Of a stretch of 64,000 nucleotides of DNA, positions 36,533 to 45,967 are shown in pieces. This stretch comes from Thalassospira sp. (GTDB lineage Bacteria > Pseudomonadota > Alphaproteobacteria > Rhodospirillales > Thalassospiraceae). A program made the translations under genes and the position numbers. The stretch covers positions 117,863-181,862 of the forward strand of contig NZ_JAUYHK010000018.1 in the NCBI RefSeq assembly GCF_030690045.1, read 5' to 3'. Below the pieces are notes generated by a model. The model was not told where the DNA came from and did not search any database. It saw nothing but the letters and a program-made list of their open reading frames with translations. Position 1 is the first letter of the stretch; each line of letters starts with the position of its first letter.

Positions 36533-37378
36533 ATGAACAATATCCCGTTTGTCAAAATGCATGGCCTTGGAAATGATTTCGTTGTCTTTGACGGACGACG
36601 CGATCCCGCCATGCTGGATCTTGATAATGCCAGTGCGGCCCGCATTGCCGATCGCAAAACCGGGGTGGGATGCGATCAGTTGATCGTGATCGAACCGCCG
36701 CGTGACCGTGACGCCGACGCCTTTATGCGGATTCGCAACAATGATGGCGGCGAGGTCGGGGCCTGTGGCAATGCCGCCCGCTGTATCGCCGATATCCTGA
36801 TGACCGAATTGCAACGCCGCGATGTCACCATCCAGACCGTGGCAGGCCTGCTGGAGGCCAACGGCCTTGAGGATGGCCGGGTGACGGTCGATATGGGCAT
36901 TGCCCGGCTGGACTGGCGCGATATTCCCCTGGCCGAGGCTGCCGATACCAATCATATCCCGGTTGCACTGGGTGATTTGCGCGATCCTGTCGGGGTGAAT
37001 GTCGGCAATCCGCATGCGGTGTTTTTTGTCGAAAATGCAGAACGGATTGATATCGAAAAACTGGGTCCTGTTCTGGAACATCATGCGATGTTTCCCGAAC
37101 GTGCGAATATCGAGGTGTGCCACATCATCAGCCCGGACCGCATCCGCATGCGGGTCTGGGAACGCGGTGTGGGTGTGACGCGGGCCTGTGGCACCGGTGC
37201 CTGTGCGGTGGGTGTGGCGGCGGCGCGTCGCGGCCTGACCGGGCGCAAGGTTGATATTGTTCTGGATGGTGGCGAACTGACCATCGAATGGTTGCCCGAT
37301 GAACATGTTTTGATGACCGGGCCGGTTTCCACCAGCTTTTCCGGCTTTTTGCACCCGTCGTTGCTGGGGCTGCACTGA
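36533..37378 (+). CDS. dapF: Diaminopimelate epimerase
   Basis: 281 residues from the ATG at 36533 (MNNIPFVKMHGLGNDFVVFD), which fits the family N-terminus; an ATG 14 codons earlier lacks a ribosome site. The two catalytic cysteines are in GACGNAARC (~78) and RACGTGACA (~222). The enzyme converts LL- to meso-diaminopimelate for lysine and peptidoglycan. It follows the GNAT gene and precedes pgk by 75 bases, with a weak hairpin (CCGGG/CCCGG then TTTTT) near 37403-37428 in that gap. Confidence 0.96.
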   Translation: MNNIPFVKMHGLGNDFVVFDGRRDPAMLDLDNASAARIADRKTGVGCDQLIVIEPPRDRDADAFMRIRNNDGGEVGACGNAARCIADILMTELQRRDVTIQTVAGLLEANGLEDGRVTVDMGIARLDWRDIPLAEAADTNHIPVALGDLRDPVGVNVGNPHAVFFVENAERIDIEKLGPVLEHHAMFPERANIEVCHIISPDRIRMRVWERGVGVTRACGTGACAVGVAAARRGLTGRKVDIVLDGGELTIEWLPDEHVLMTGPVSTSFSGFLHPSLLGLH

Positions 37379-37453
37379 CCGGCTTTTCGTCCTGTATTCC
37401 AGCCGGGCATCCCTCCCACCCGGTTTTTGTAAAATCCAAAGGCAGGTTTCATA

Positions 37454-38650
37454 ATGGCTGATTTCAATACGCTTGACGGTGTCAATGTCGCAGGCAAGCG
37501 CGTGTTGCTGCGCGCTGATCTGAATGTTCCGATGAAAGACGGCGTGGTGGGCGATACCACCCGCATTGACCGCACGGTGCCGGGCCTGATCGAACTGGCC
37601 GATGCCGGGGCCAAAGTTATCGTCATGACCCATTTTGGCCGCCCCAAGGGGCAACGGGTGCCGGAAATGTCGCTCAAACCGGTCGCCGACGTGCTGGCGC
37701 GTCATCTGGGTCGCCCGGTTGCCTTTGCTGATGATTGCATTGGCGATGCCGCCCAAAATGTGATTGCGGCGATGAAGGATGGCGATATCGCGATTCTGGA
37801 AAACCTGCGCTATCACGCCGCCGAAGAAAAAAACGATCCGGCCTTTGTCGCCGAACTGGCGAAACTGGGCGATATTTACGTCAATGACGCCTTTTCCTGC
37901 GCGCATCGCGCCCATGCCTCGACCGAAGGTCTGGCGCATCAACTTCCGGCCTATGCCGGACGATTGATGCAGGCAGAACTTGAGGCACTGGAAAAGGCGC
38001 TTGAGGCACCGAAACATCCGGTAATGGCGATTGTCGGCGGGGCCAAGATTTCGACCAAGCTTGATTTGCTGGGCAATCTGGTATCGCGGGTTGATCAGTT
38101 GGTGATTGGCGGGGGCATGGCCAATACGTTTCTGGCGGCCAAAGGCGTCAATGTTGGCAAATCCCTGTGCGAACATGATCTTCTCGATACCGCCCGCGAG
38201 ATTTTTGGCAAGGCCAAAGCCGCCGGGTGCGAAATCGTCCTGCCGGTCGATGGTCTGGTGGCAAAGGAATTCAAGGAAAATGCCGCCTATGACACCGCCG
38301 GTCTGGATCATATTGCCGCCGATGGCATGATTCTGGATGCCGGTCCGGCCACCATTGCCGATCTGAACAAACGCCTTGAAAGCTGCAAGACGCTGGTCTG
38401 GAACGGGCCGCTGGGCGCGTTTGAGATCAAACCCTTTGATACCGCCACGGTATCGGTTGCCCGACAGGCCGCCAAACTGACCAAATCCGGTGCGTTGCTG
38501 TCGGTGGCCGGGGGCGGGGATACGGTTGCGGCCCTGCGCCACGCCGGAGTCGATGCGGATTTTACCTATGTCTCGACCGCAGGCGGGGCATTTCTGGAAT
38601 GGCTGGAAGGCAAACCCCTGCCGGGCGTCGCTGCCCTTCGGGTGGCCTGA
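37454..38650 (+). CDS. pgk: Phosphoglycerate kinase
   Basis: 398 residues, normal length. [21 protein letters not shown] and [10 protein letters not shown] are N-domain substrate-binding motifs. The GGAKISTKL block lies mid-protein, and the C-domain nucleotide site shows NGPLGAFE and [11 protein letters not shown]. It makes ATP from 1,3-bisphosphoglycerate in glycolysis, reversible in gluconeogenesis. Other glycolytic neighbours such as gap or fba are not here. A bidirectional terminator follows within 35 bases. Confidence 0.97.
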   Translation: MADFNTLDGVNVAGKRVLLRADLNVPMKDGVVGDTTRIDRTVPGLIELADAGAKVIVMTHFGRPKGQRVPEMSLKPVADVLARHLGRPVAFADDCIGDAAQNVIAAMKDGDIAILENLRYHAAEEKNDPAFVAELAKLGDIYVNDAFSCAHRAHASTEGLAHQLPAYAGRLMQAELEALEKALEAPKHPVMAIVGGAKISTKLDLLGNLVSRVDQLVIGGGMANTFLAAKGVNVGKSLCEHDLLDTAREIFGKAKAAGCEIVLPVDGLVAKEFKENAAYDTAGLDHIAADGMILDAGPATIADLNKRLESCKTLVWNGPLGAFEIKPFDTATVSVARQAAKLTKSGALLSVAGGGDTVAALRHAGVDADFTYVSTAGGAFLEWLEGKPLPGVAALRVA

Positions 38651-38684
38651 ACCGCCAACGTCTATCCATATATCCGACATTTCC

Positions 38685-38714
38685 AAAACCCCGTCCTTGT
38701 GGCGGGGTTTTGTT
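38685..38714. terminator. Bidirectional terminator between pgk and the squalene/phytoene synthase-like gene
   Basis: AAAACCCCG-N9-CGGGGTTTT with T-rich 3' flanks on both strands (TTTTGTTA on plus, TTTTGG on minus). It sits 34 bases after pgk and touches the stop of the convergent gene, so it can serve both. Confidence 0.88.
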
Positions 38715-39684
38715 ATTCCGGCAGGCTGTTACCGGCGGTTTCGCGGATGATTTTGGCACGTTCGGCCAGAAATGCGCCATAACCGCCGGTCATCAGACTG
38801 GCAAGTTCGATATAGACGGTGAACAGACGCGACAGGGTATCGGTTTCATCGGCGTCCAGAAACGCCAGCAATTCCGCACTGCGGGCCTGTCCTGTTTCAA
38901 AATGCTCCCACGCCTTTTCCAGCATCAGATCGGCCAGCGATTGCAGGGCGTCATACTGTTTCTGGCCGATGGCATTGCGAATTTCGCCAATGCTGATATC
39001 GGCCCCGGCCAGAATTTCGCCGGGGATGGTCACAAGGCGATCGGGGCCTTTGATATCGTCGGGCAAATCGCGCAGGATATGCACGATGTAACAGAAAATC
39101 GCCATGTCGCGGGCGTAATAAAGCGGCGAGTCGCCCAGTGGCGAGACATAGCCGATGACATCGTCATACCGCGCCGACAGCAAATAGACAAAAATCGAGG
39201 CCGGGGCGGCGGTGGCCCCATCGCAATAACGAATGAAATCATCCCATTCATCCAGCGGTTCTTCGGCAACATCCTTGCGCAGGGCATCGGCCAGATGCAC
39301 CCAAGGGTCGGCGGCAAGGTCGCTTCTGCCCAATGTCAGGCGCAGGGCACGAAACACCGCATGATCCAGCGGCCCGTCATCGGGATGGGGATTATCGATA
39401 TTGGCCTTGGCGGCCAGAATTTGCGCCTGCCAACGATCAATTGCCAGCAATGTATCGGCGCGGTTTTCGGCCCGTTCGGCATCGGGCAATTCCAGAAAAC
39501 CGTCATCGACAATGTCGTCAATCACCCGCATCGAGGCATAAGACGCCAGAAAAAACCGCTGCCGGTTTTCATTCAGCAGCATTGCCGCCCGGTACAGATT
39601 GGCATTTTTGGCCGCGGCCAACGCCTTGCAGACGGTAAACGGGTCTTCGGGAATGCCGTTGGTCGAAGAATGCGGGGCGGTCAT
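38713..39684 (-). CDS. Squalene/phytoene synthase family protein
   Basis: 323 residues from the ATG at 39684; the ORF track starts at a TTG three codons earlier. The first aspartate-rich motif is in SYASMRVIDDIVDD (~53-66) and the second in HILRDLPDDIKG (~205), the pair that binds prenyl diphosphate through Mg2+. The GATAAPASIFVYL block is typical of the HpnC/CrtB-like family. It would condense prenyl diphosphates to squalene or phytoene at the membrane. No hpnD, crtI or shc partner is nearby, so the pathway (hopanoid, carotenoid or other) is open. Confidence 0.82.
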   Translation of the reverse strand: MTAPHSSTNGIPEDPFTVCKALAAAKNANLYRAAMLLNENRQRFFLASYASMRVIDDIVDDGFLELPDAERAENRADTLLAIDRWQAQILAAKANIDNPHPDDGPLDHAVFRALRLTLGRSDLAADPWVHLADALRKDVAEEPLDEWDDFIRYCDGATAAPASIFVYLLSARYDDVIGYVSPLGDSPLYYARDMAIFCYIVHILRDLPDDIKGPDRLVTIPGEILAGADISIGEIRNAIGQKQYDALQSLADLMLEKAWEHFETGQARSAELLAFLDADETDTLSRLFTVYIELASLMTGGYGAFLAERAKIIRETAGNSLPE

Positions 39685-39831
39685 GAAAGGCAAACCCGGT
39701 GTTGTGGAAACAAAGAAGCGCAGGCAGGGCCGGGCGCAACCGACCGAACAGGCAAAATGCAGAAAGCCAGCGAAGCTTTCAAGCTTTCCTGTGTTTTGGG
39801 CAGCGGAAAAGTGAAAAGGGGGGCTGAAAAA

Positions 39832-40476
39832 TCAGAATTCCAGACGATAACCGGCCGTCAGGCCCAACATGGCATCAACCCCCGGAAGGGTTGATCCGGG
39901 GGCAGCGTTGAAATCGCTGGTCACACGGCCATGCACGCCAATCCAGATATCCTGCAAGGGCATGTAAGACAGGCTGGCAGCCAGTCCGGCATTATCCTGC
40001 CCGGATGGCAGGGAAGATGTCAGGCGCAGGCGTTGGGTGCTGCCGCCCTGGCGTTGCGTCGGGGTGACGCTGTAATCATCGGCATAACCCGCCCCCATGC
40101 CTTGCCCAAGGGTGCCGTTCAATTCAACAACCGGGCCAAAGGACAGGCCAAGATCGCTGCTGGGCGCATAACCCAGCCCCAATTGGGCCGAAACGCCGTT
40201 GGACGTTGTCGGACCCATGCCCATTTCCAGCCACATCAAGCCGTCATCCGCAGACGGATCCTGTTCATCGGGGCCAAAAACCATCAGATTGTGCCGGGTG
40301 CCGCCAGACATGCCGGGCATTGGTAAAATCCCCTGAACCAGCGCATGGGATGATTTTTTTGCAGGAACACCGGTTTCAGGCACGGTTTGCTGTGCATATG
40401 CCGGGGCGATGTTCGCCATCACGGGGATAGCAAAGGCAAACATCAAACTCAGAACGGGCAGAATGCGGTGTTCCAT
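39832..40476 (-). CDS. Probable outer-membrane beta-barrel protein
   Basis: 214 residues. A signal peptide (MEHRILPVLSLMFAFAIPVM, cleavage near AYAQ) is followed by a Gly/Ser-rich protein with alternating strands such as GVSAQLGLGYAPSSDLGLSF and AGLAASLSYMPLQDIWIGVH. It ends GYRLEF with a terminal Phe, the typical recognition signal for outer-membrane barrel insertion. Eight or fewer strands would fit. No family is recognised. It lies between the squalene-synthase-like gene and an alpha/beta hydrolase, all on the minus strand with small gaps. Confidence 0.7.
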   Translation of the reverse strand: MEHRILPVLSLMFAFAIPVMANIAPAYAQQTVPETGVPAKKSSHALVQGILPMPGMSGGTRHNLMVFGPDEQDPSADDGLMWLEMGMGPTTSNGVSAQLGLGYAPSSDLGLSFGPVVELNGTLGQGMGAGYADDYSVTPTQRQGGSTQRLRLTSSLPSGQDNAGLAASLSYMPLQDIWIGVHGRVTSDFNAAPGSTLPGVDAMLGLTAGYRLEF

Positions 40477-40507
40477 GTCCTGTCATCCCAAAGGGGATAA
40501 AACCTTG

Positions 40508-41362
40508 TTATGGGTTTGTGGCGATTTTTCGCCGGTCTTGTAAAAAATCATGCACGGCACTGATCTGGTCATCTGTATTCAGATAGGGAGCATGTCCGCA
40601 TTCGGCGATGCTCAGAACCTGCATTTCCGGCTTCATCACGCACATTTTACTGACGATGGCCGGGGTGATCAGATCAGATCGCGCCCCATGTATCAGTAAT
40701 ATCGGGCATTGCAAGGCCGAAAATATGTCCCAGCCGTCAAATTCATCAATATGTGCGGCAAAAACCGTCATCACCGCCGGATCATAATGGAAAGCAAACC
40801 GGCCGTCTGTGACGCGGCGCACAGATCGCGCCGCAAGATGGGCCCATTGCGCATCACTGGCGATGCCAAACGGCGCATAGATAAACCGCAACAGGTTTTC
40901 TGCCGCCTTGACGGTCTCAAACAGCGGCGGGGTGCCGACATAGGCCTTGATGCGGGCAACCGCACCGGTATCGAGTTCCGGCCCGATATCGTTTAAAATC
41001 AGTCTTCTGATCCGTTCGGGGGCCAATGCCCCAATGCCCATGCCAATCAGCCCCCCCATCGAGGTGCCCAGCCAGTCGCATTGCTTGATGCCAAAATGAT
41101 CGAGCATCGCCAATGCCTGTTGCCCGTAAAAGGGCAGGGTATATTCGGAATCCGGGTCTTTGGCCCAGCCCGACAGGCCGCGTCCGATGGTATCGGGGCA
41201 CAGAATGAAATAATCATCGGCCAGACGGGATGCGATAATATCAAAATCATCGGCGAGTCGCGCCAGCCCGTGCCACATCACAAGGGCGGGTTTGTCCGGG
41301 GTGCCCCATTGGCGGATATGTATTTCATAGCCGCAACAATCGATAAAATGCGTGCAAACCAT
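40508..41362 (-). CDS. Alpha/beta hydrolase
   Basis: 284 residues. The oxyanion block MWHGLARLADDF, the nucleophile elbow GTSMGGLIG (Ser near residue 100), HGARSDLI (acid near 230) and ECGHAPYL (His near 258) form a complete catalytic triad. The family includes esterases, lactonases and haloperoxidases and the substrate cannot be told. No signal peptide is seen, so it is cytoplasmic. It is 37 bases downstream of the trans-aconitate methyltransferase gene. Confidence 0.85.
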   Translation of the reverse strand: MVCTHFIDCCGYEIHIRQWGTPDKPALVMWHGLARLADDFDIIASRLADDYFILCPDTIGRGLSGWAKDPDSEYTLPFYGQQALAMLDHFGIKQCDWLGTSMGGLIGMGIGALAPERIRRLILNDIGPELDTGAVARIKAYVGTPPLFETVKAAENLLRFIYAPFGIASDAQWAHLAARSVRRVTDGRFAFHYDPAVMTVFAAHIDEFDGWDIFSALQCPILLIHGARSDLITPAIVSKMCVMKPEMQVLSIAECGHAPYLNTDDQISAVHDFLQDRRKIATNP

Positions 41363-41399
41363 CGGCGATCCTTGTGCAAAGGTCGCCCGGCAGCCCTGA

Positions 41400-42197
41400 T
41401 CAGCGCTTGCGGGCGATCATAAACAGACGATTGAAGGGAAACAGCGTGACACCATCGGGGCGCGGGGGATAGGCCTGTTTCATCAGGGCCTTGTAACGAC
41501 CGCAAAAAATCTCGCGTGCGGCATCGTCGGGCAGGGCGGCCAGAATTGGCCGCAAGGTGGTGGAATGAACCCAGTCAAAAACCGGGTCTTCGCCGCGCAG
41601 CAGGTGGCAATACTGGGTTTGCCACAAATCAATGGCATCGCAATCCACCGACAACGCCTCAAAATAATCGCCCGGACGCATGATGCGGCTGTGTTTCTGC
41701 GCTTCGGCTACCGCATCCTGCCATTCCTTGCCCGCACTGCCGATCATGTTATGGCTGGGGGCCAGAAAATTATTGGGAATCTGAATGGCAATCAGGCCGC
41801 CGGGGCGCAATTGCCCGGTCAGATGCGGGATCAGGGCGGCATGATCGGGCACCCAGTTCAGGGCGGCATTGGAAAAAATCAGGTCCAGCGGCACCGGCGA
41901 TTGCCATGTGGCAATATCGTCCTGTTGCCATGTGATGGATTCGGGGCGGGTGCGGGCAATCGCCATCATGTCGGGGGATGTATCAATGCCGGTAATTGTC
42001 GGGGTGTGACCGGCGGTGGCAAAGGCCCCGGCCAGAAGGGCGGTAACGTCACCGGGGCCACAACCCAGATCGACAATATGATCGGGGGCAAAACCATCGC
42101 CGGGTTTGGGCAGACGGGCAATCAGATCGACTGCCGGGCGGCGGCGTTCATCCCCGAAAAGGCTGTAACGGGCAGGGTCCCAGCTTGTCTTGCTCAT
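41400..42197 (-). CDS. tam: Trans-aconitate 2-methyltransferase
   Basis: 265 residues. IVDLGCGPGDVTALL (~40-55) is the SAM-binding motif I. FSNAALNWVPDH (~108), followed by LRPGGLIAIQIPNNFLAPSH (~130), is specific to the Tam group, which methylates trans-aconitate to detoxify this aconitase inhibitor. YxxxxxxDxxRRxA in the N-terminus (YSLFGDERRRPAVDL) also fits. It starts 30 bases after a small membrane-protein gene. Activity is inferred from family similarity. Confidence 0.87.
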   Translation of the reverse strand: MSKTSWDPARYSLFGDERRRPAVDLIARLPKPGDGFAPDHIVDLGCGPGDVTALLAGAFATAGHTPTITGIDTSPDMMAIARTRPESITWQQDDIATWQSPVPLDLIFSNAALNWVPDHAALIPHLTGQLRPGGLIAIQIPNNFLAPSHNMIGSAGKEWQDAVAEAQKHSRIMRPGDYFEALSVDCDAIDLWQTQYCHLLRGEDPVFDWVHSTTLRPILAALPDDAAREIFCGRYKALMKQAYPPRPDGVTLFPFNRLFMIARKR

Positions 42198-42227
42198 TCT
42201 GTATGTCCTGCCTGTACGATATGCGGA

Positions 42228-42416
42228 TCAGTGGTTTTGCTTTTCCTGTTCGTCATAAAAGTTTTTGATCAGATGGAACAGGAACAACACAGCGGCAATA
42301 AAAACGATCAGACCAATAAAATACGAATACCCGTCCACCGAGCCGGAGGCATAAAACAGGCCGCCAATGGCAACAAGGATGGTGAGAACACCGAAAATAA
42401 TGCGATCAAGGCCCAT
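42228..42416 (-). CDS. Small two-helix membrane protein of unknown function
   Basis: 62 residues. Two hydrophobic helices (FGVLTILVAIGGLFYASGS and SYFIGLIVFIAAVLFLFHLI) are followed by a charged tail. A strong GAGGAG ribosome site seven bases before the ATG supports a real gene. It lies 30 bases upstream of tam and 52 bases downstream of rppH, all on the minus strand. I do not recognise a named family. Confidence 0.75.
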   Translation of the reverse strand: MGLDRIIFGVLTILVAIGGLFYASGSVDGYSYFIGLIVFIAAVLFLFHLIKNFYDEQEKQNH

Positions 42417-42468
42417 TCTGGAACTCCTCTAAACTTATGGTACAGGATAATGGCGGCAATTTACCGAT

Positions 42469-43116
42469 TTATGCGCCTGGATCAATCGCCAATTCAGCCG
42501 GACTGCTCTGTTTGATCATTTGCGGGATGTTTTTAAAGATTCCGACCAGCTGGGCATAGACCGGACGTTTGAACGGCACGATCAGATCGGGCAGAGTCAA
42601 AAAATCGTTCCAGCGCCAGGCGTCAAATTCCGGATGTTTGGTGGCAATCACAATATCGCTGTCTTCACCATCAAAACGCATGGCAAACCATTTTTGTTTC
42701 TGGCCGCGATATTTGCCGCCAAACGCCTTGCCGATCAAATGATCAGGCAAGTCATAGGTCAGCCAGTCCGGGGTATGGGCAACAATCGTGGCGCGATTTG
42801 TGCCGATTTCCTCGTGCAATTCGCGCAAGGCGGCCTGTTCGGGCGTTTCGCCATCATCAATGCCGCCTTGTGGCAATTGCCATGCCCCTTCAAATCCGAA
42901 CCGGTTCCCGATCCAGACTTCGCCGCGATCATTGAACAACGCAATGCCGACACAGGGCCGATAAGGCAGATCAAGACCCGGCGGCACATTCTGTTCGGGG
43001 GTATCGGTCATGCCGACCGGCGCACCTGCCCGGTGACGCGCACCGGATTTTTTCTTTTTCCCCGACTTTTTCTTTTTGTCGGGTTTATCCAGGGTGTCGG
43101 GCGCATGTTTGCTCAT
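42469..43116 (-). CDS. rppH: RNA pyrophosphohydrolase (Nudix) with a basic N-terminal extension
   Basis: 215 residues, about 45-50 longer than E. coli RppH. The Nudix box is GGIDDGETPEQAALRELHEEIG (~residues 81-103), preceded by YRPCVGIALFN and WQLPQGG and followed by the RppH-specific GQKQKWFAMRF. The extra N-terminus is Lys-rich (KKKKSGKKKKSGARH), possibly contacting RNA. It removes pyrophosphate from the 5' end of mRNA to start decay. It lies 6 bases after the polysaccharide deacetylase gene. Confidence 0.93.
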   Translation of the reverse strand: MSKHAPDTLDKPDKKKKSGKKKKSGARHRAGAPVGMTDTPEQNVPPGLDLPYRPCVGIALFNDRGEVWIGNRFGFEGAWQLPQGGIDDGETPEQAALRELHEEIGTNRATIVAHTPDWLTYDLPDHLIGKAFGGKYRGQKQKWFAMRFDGEDSDIVIATKHPEFDAWRWNDFLTLPDLIVPFKRPVYAQLVGIFKNIPQMIKQSSPAELAIDPGA

Positions 43117-43122
43117 GATCGA

Positions 43123-44625
43123 TCAGTTCCCTTCGATCGTATCTTCGTCGGCGGCAGTTTCCGCAGGGGTGCTTTCTTGTTCGGCACGGGCGGCGGCACG
43201 CGCGGCATCGGCTTCTGCCGTTGATTGCGCGGCGACCTGACGGCTGCTGATGGCTGAAATCGGGGCCAGTTTGACGCCCTGACGTTCCAGCCGCAACGAC
43301 CAGTTCCGCAACCGTTGTATGGTAACGGGATAGGATCCGGCAATGCCAACCGCAACCCCGTTGCGTTTCGCCTGTGCCACCAGATCATTCAGGCGGTCAT
43401 CAATGTAACGGCGGCTGGGCACTTCGTCGATGACGATATTGCTGATCGCATTGGGCGCCCCGGCATTGGCGGCCAGTTGGGCGGCAAGACTGACCGATAC
43501 GGTGGTGCCGCCATCAACATACATCAGGCCGGACTGGTTGATAAACTGGATCACCGGGCGGATGCCGGTGTCAAGATTGCTGAACTTTGATCCCAGATGG
43601 CTGATCACCCCGACATAACCGGGAAACCGCGATAACAGCCATTCCAGCCGCACCAGATTTTCACCTTCGGACAGGCCGGTCATCAGGGCACGCGGACCGG
43701 GATCGGACAATGGAAAATCATCGGGTTCCATCGGCATTTGCAAAAAGACTTCATGGCCCATTTCGCGGGCCGCCGCCGCCGTTTGCGGCAGATCGGGCCC
43801 ATAGGGCGACAGGCCCAGCGAAATGTTCAACGGCAATTCGCGAATGGCGGTATCGGTGCGTTCGCGGTTCATGCCCAACCCGGTCACGATGACCGCAACA
43901 TAGGGCTGGTTTTCCACCAGTTCAAACGGGCGGGCATAGGCACGGGCCGGGGTGGTGCCATCATCGCCAATTTTCGGAATGCGCCCGAAACTGCCCGCGG
44001 TGTCCAGTCCGGGGAACGGGGCCGGGCGTAAGGGGTCGGGGGTGATCGGTTCGTCAAGTCCCCCTTCATCGGCCATCGCGGCGAGTTGTTCGGGGGTGAA
44101 AACTTCACCTTCGGTCGTTTCGCCCGCTCCGTCCTCGCCGGTATCCTCGGGGGGCGGTGCGCCCATCAGGTCGGCGACGGCGGCAAGATCGGCCTCGGAC
44201 GGGGCTTCGCCGCTGGCGGTGGCGTCGTCGATGCGTTCCTGTGCCGCGCGGGCGCGGGCCTCCATATCCAGAACGCCTTGGGCGATTTCATCTTGCAATT
44301 CGCGTTCGGTGCCGGGGATCGCAACAGTACTGCGCGGCGATCCGGCATGAAACAGACGCCATCCGGTTTCCGGATCAATGACCGGTATCGCGCCAAACGA
44401 CAAAACCAGAAAAGGCAAAAACAGCAAAACAACCAACAGCGCCTTGGACAGGTTCCAGCGGCGCGATGGCGGATGCTTGGGCAGTAATTGATATTGAAGG
44501 TCGTAAGGCAGTTCGGTAAACGGCAAATCCTCCCCGCCCGATGGCGACACATCCATGTCGTCATCAAACGGAGAGGTTTCTTTGTTCCTGCGAAAACGCA
44601 GCGACTTGATCAGTTTGCCGATCAC
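43123..44625 (-). CDS. Divergent polysaccharide deacetylase family protein (YibQ-like)
   Basis: 500 residues from a GTG at 44625. An N-terminal cytosolic stretch precedes one membrane helix (~59-80, LSKALLVVLLFLPFLVLSFG), then a ~120-residue acidic linker. The catalytic-like domain (~240-460) has VAVIVTGLGMNRERTDTAI, MPMEPDDFPLSDPGP and GLMYVDGGTT, typical of the divergent (DUF610/YibQ) deacetylase group. Typical deacetylases have a D-D-H metal site that this group often alters. It sits in the usual envC-ctpA-deacetylase-rppH order and probably works on the envelope. Confidence 0.88.
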   Translation of the reverse strand: MIGKLIKSLRFRRNKETSPFDDDMDVSPSGGEDLPFTELPYDLQYQLLPKHPPSRRWNLSKALLVVLLFLPFLVLSFGAIPVIDPETGWRLFHAGSPRSTVAIPGTERELQDEIAQGVLDMEARARAAQERIDDATASGEAPSEADLAAVADLMGAPPPEDTGEDGAGETTEGEVFTPEQLAAMADEGGLDEPITPDPLRPAPFPGLDTAGSFGRIPKIGDDGTTPARAYARPFELVENQPYVAVIVTGLGMNRERTDTAIRELPLNISLGLSPYGPDLPQTAAAAREMGHEVFLQMPMEPDDFPLSDPGPRALMTGLSEGENLVRLEWLLSRFPGYVGVISHLGSKFSNLDTGIRPVIQFINQSGLMYVDGGTTVSVSLAAQLAANAGAPNAISNIVIDEVPSRRYIDDRLNDLVAQAKRNGVAVGIAGSYPVTIQRLRNWSLRLERQGVKLAPISAISSRQVAAQSTAEADAARAAARAEQESTPAETAADEDTIEGN

Positions 44626-44662
44626 CGGTTTTCAGTCTCTTGCCGTAATAATGGCCTTGCCT

Positions 44663-45967
44663 TTAGCCTTTCGGGCGTGTGTTGAACAGGGAAATGCCGC
44701 GAATCATATCAAGGGCACGCGACAATTGATAATCCGTTTCCGCCAGTAACTGGGCGGCGTCCCGTTTTTCATTGGCCTGGGTCGCGGCATCATCCGTTGT
44801 GCCGTTTTCATTGCGCAGCGCACCGCTCAGATCGGCTTCGGACAGGCGTTGCAGGGCTTCGATGGTTTCAAGTTTTGCCTGCGGTACGATGATGTCCGGC
44901 ACAATGCCGACTTCCTGAATCGATGTGCCCGACGGGGTATAATACCGCGCCGTTGTCAGGCGCAAGGCGACATTGCCGGGCATCGGCAGGATGGTTTGCA
45001 CCGATCCCTTGCCAAAACTGCGTGTGCCCATGATCACCGCCCGGCGATGATCCTGAAGGGCGCCCGCGACAATTTCCGATGCCGATGCCGACCCGTCATT
45101 GATCAGCACCACCACCGGGTAATTTTCCGCCAGATCGCCGGGACGGGCGTTGTAACGTTCGGTGTTTTCGCTGTCACGCGGGCGGGTCGAAACAATTTCG
45201 CCCTTATCAAGGAATGAATCCGAAACCGCAATTGCCTGATCCAGCAAACCACCGGGATTGTTGCGCAAATCAATCACGAAACCCTTGAGGTTTTCCGGGC
45301 CGATTTCGGTGGTCAGTTCACGGATGGCGCGTTGCAGGCCGCTATTGGTTTGTTCGTTGAATTTGGTGATGCGGACATAGCCAACATCGTCTTTTGCTTC
45401 GGAACGCACCGACTGGATCTTGATCACCGCCCGGGTCAGGGTCACGTCAAACGGGGCCGGTTCGCCCTTGCGCTGGATGGTCAGCAGGATGTCGGTATTG
45501 ACCTTGCCGCGCATCATATCGACCGCGTCGGAAAGATTAAGGCCCCGGATCGGCTTGCCATCGATATGGGTGATGAAATCGCCCGGCTGCAATCCGGCCT
45601 TTTCGGCAGGGGTGTCATAGATCGGGGCGATGACCTTGACGAAACCCTCTTCCATCGTCACTTCGATGCCCAGCCCGCCAAATTCGCCGCGGGTATCGAC
45701 CTGCATCTCCTGGAAATTATCCATGTTGAGGTACGACGAATGCGGGTCAAGCGATGTCAGCATGCCGTTGATGGCGGCCTCGATCAATTGCTTGTCGTCC
45801 ACTTCTTCAACATATTTGGCTTTGACCTGTTCAAAGACATCGCCAAACAGATTAAGCAGACGATAGGTTTCCGCCGAGTTGCTTGAAGATTGCGCAAATC
45901 CCGGAGAAGCCAGGCCAAGGCTCAAGCCGGTAGCCAGTGCGAGTATTGCCAATCGTGAGGTTTTCAT
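44663..45967 (-). CDS. ctpA: Carboxy-terminal processing peptidase CtpA (S41 family)
   Basis: 434 residues from the ATG at 45967, chosen because ATGA overlaps the envC stop by four bases. A signal peptide (cleaved near GFAQ) leads to the periplasm. A PDZ domain lies ~90-175 (GLGIEVTMEEGFVKVIAPI). The catalytic core has DLRNNPGG, the Ser in NDGSASASEIVAGAL (~310) and the Lys in GTRSFGKGSVQT (~335). CtpA proteases cut periplasmic substrates that control peptidoglycan hydrolases. Its location beside envC supports a shared cell-wall role. Confidence 0.94.
   Translation of the reverse strand: MKTSRLAILALATGLSLGLASPGFAQSSSNSAETYRLLNLFGDVFEQVKAKYVEEVDDKQLIEAAINGMLTSLDPHSSYLNMDNFQEMQVDTRGEFGGLGIEVTMEEGFVKVIAPIYDTPAEKAGLQPGDFITHIDGKPIRGLNLSDAVDMMRGKVNTDILLTIQRKGEPAPFDVTLTRAVIKIQSVRSEAKDDVGYVRITKFNEQTNSGLQRAIRELTTEIGPENLKGFVIDLRNNPGGLLDQAIAVSDSFLDKGEIVSTRPRDSENTERYNARPGDLAENYPVVVLINDGSASASEIVAGALQDHRRAVIMGTRSFGKGSVQTILPMPGNVALRLTTARYYTPSGTSIQEVGIVPDIIVPQAKLETIEALQRLSEADLSGALRNENGTTDDAATQANEKRDAAQLLAETDYQLSRALDMIRGISLFNTRPKG

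Noticed and set aside
36488-38686. 732-residue minus-strand ORF over dapF and pgk
   Set aside because: It is the antisense of two certain genes, and its Gln/His/Arg/Gly-rich composition is typical of antisense frames in this DNA.
38599-39894. 431-residue plus-strand ORF overlapping the end of pgk and the synthase-like gene
   Set aside because: It crosses a terminator and is antisense to a protein with both DxxxD motifs.
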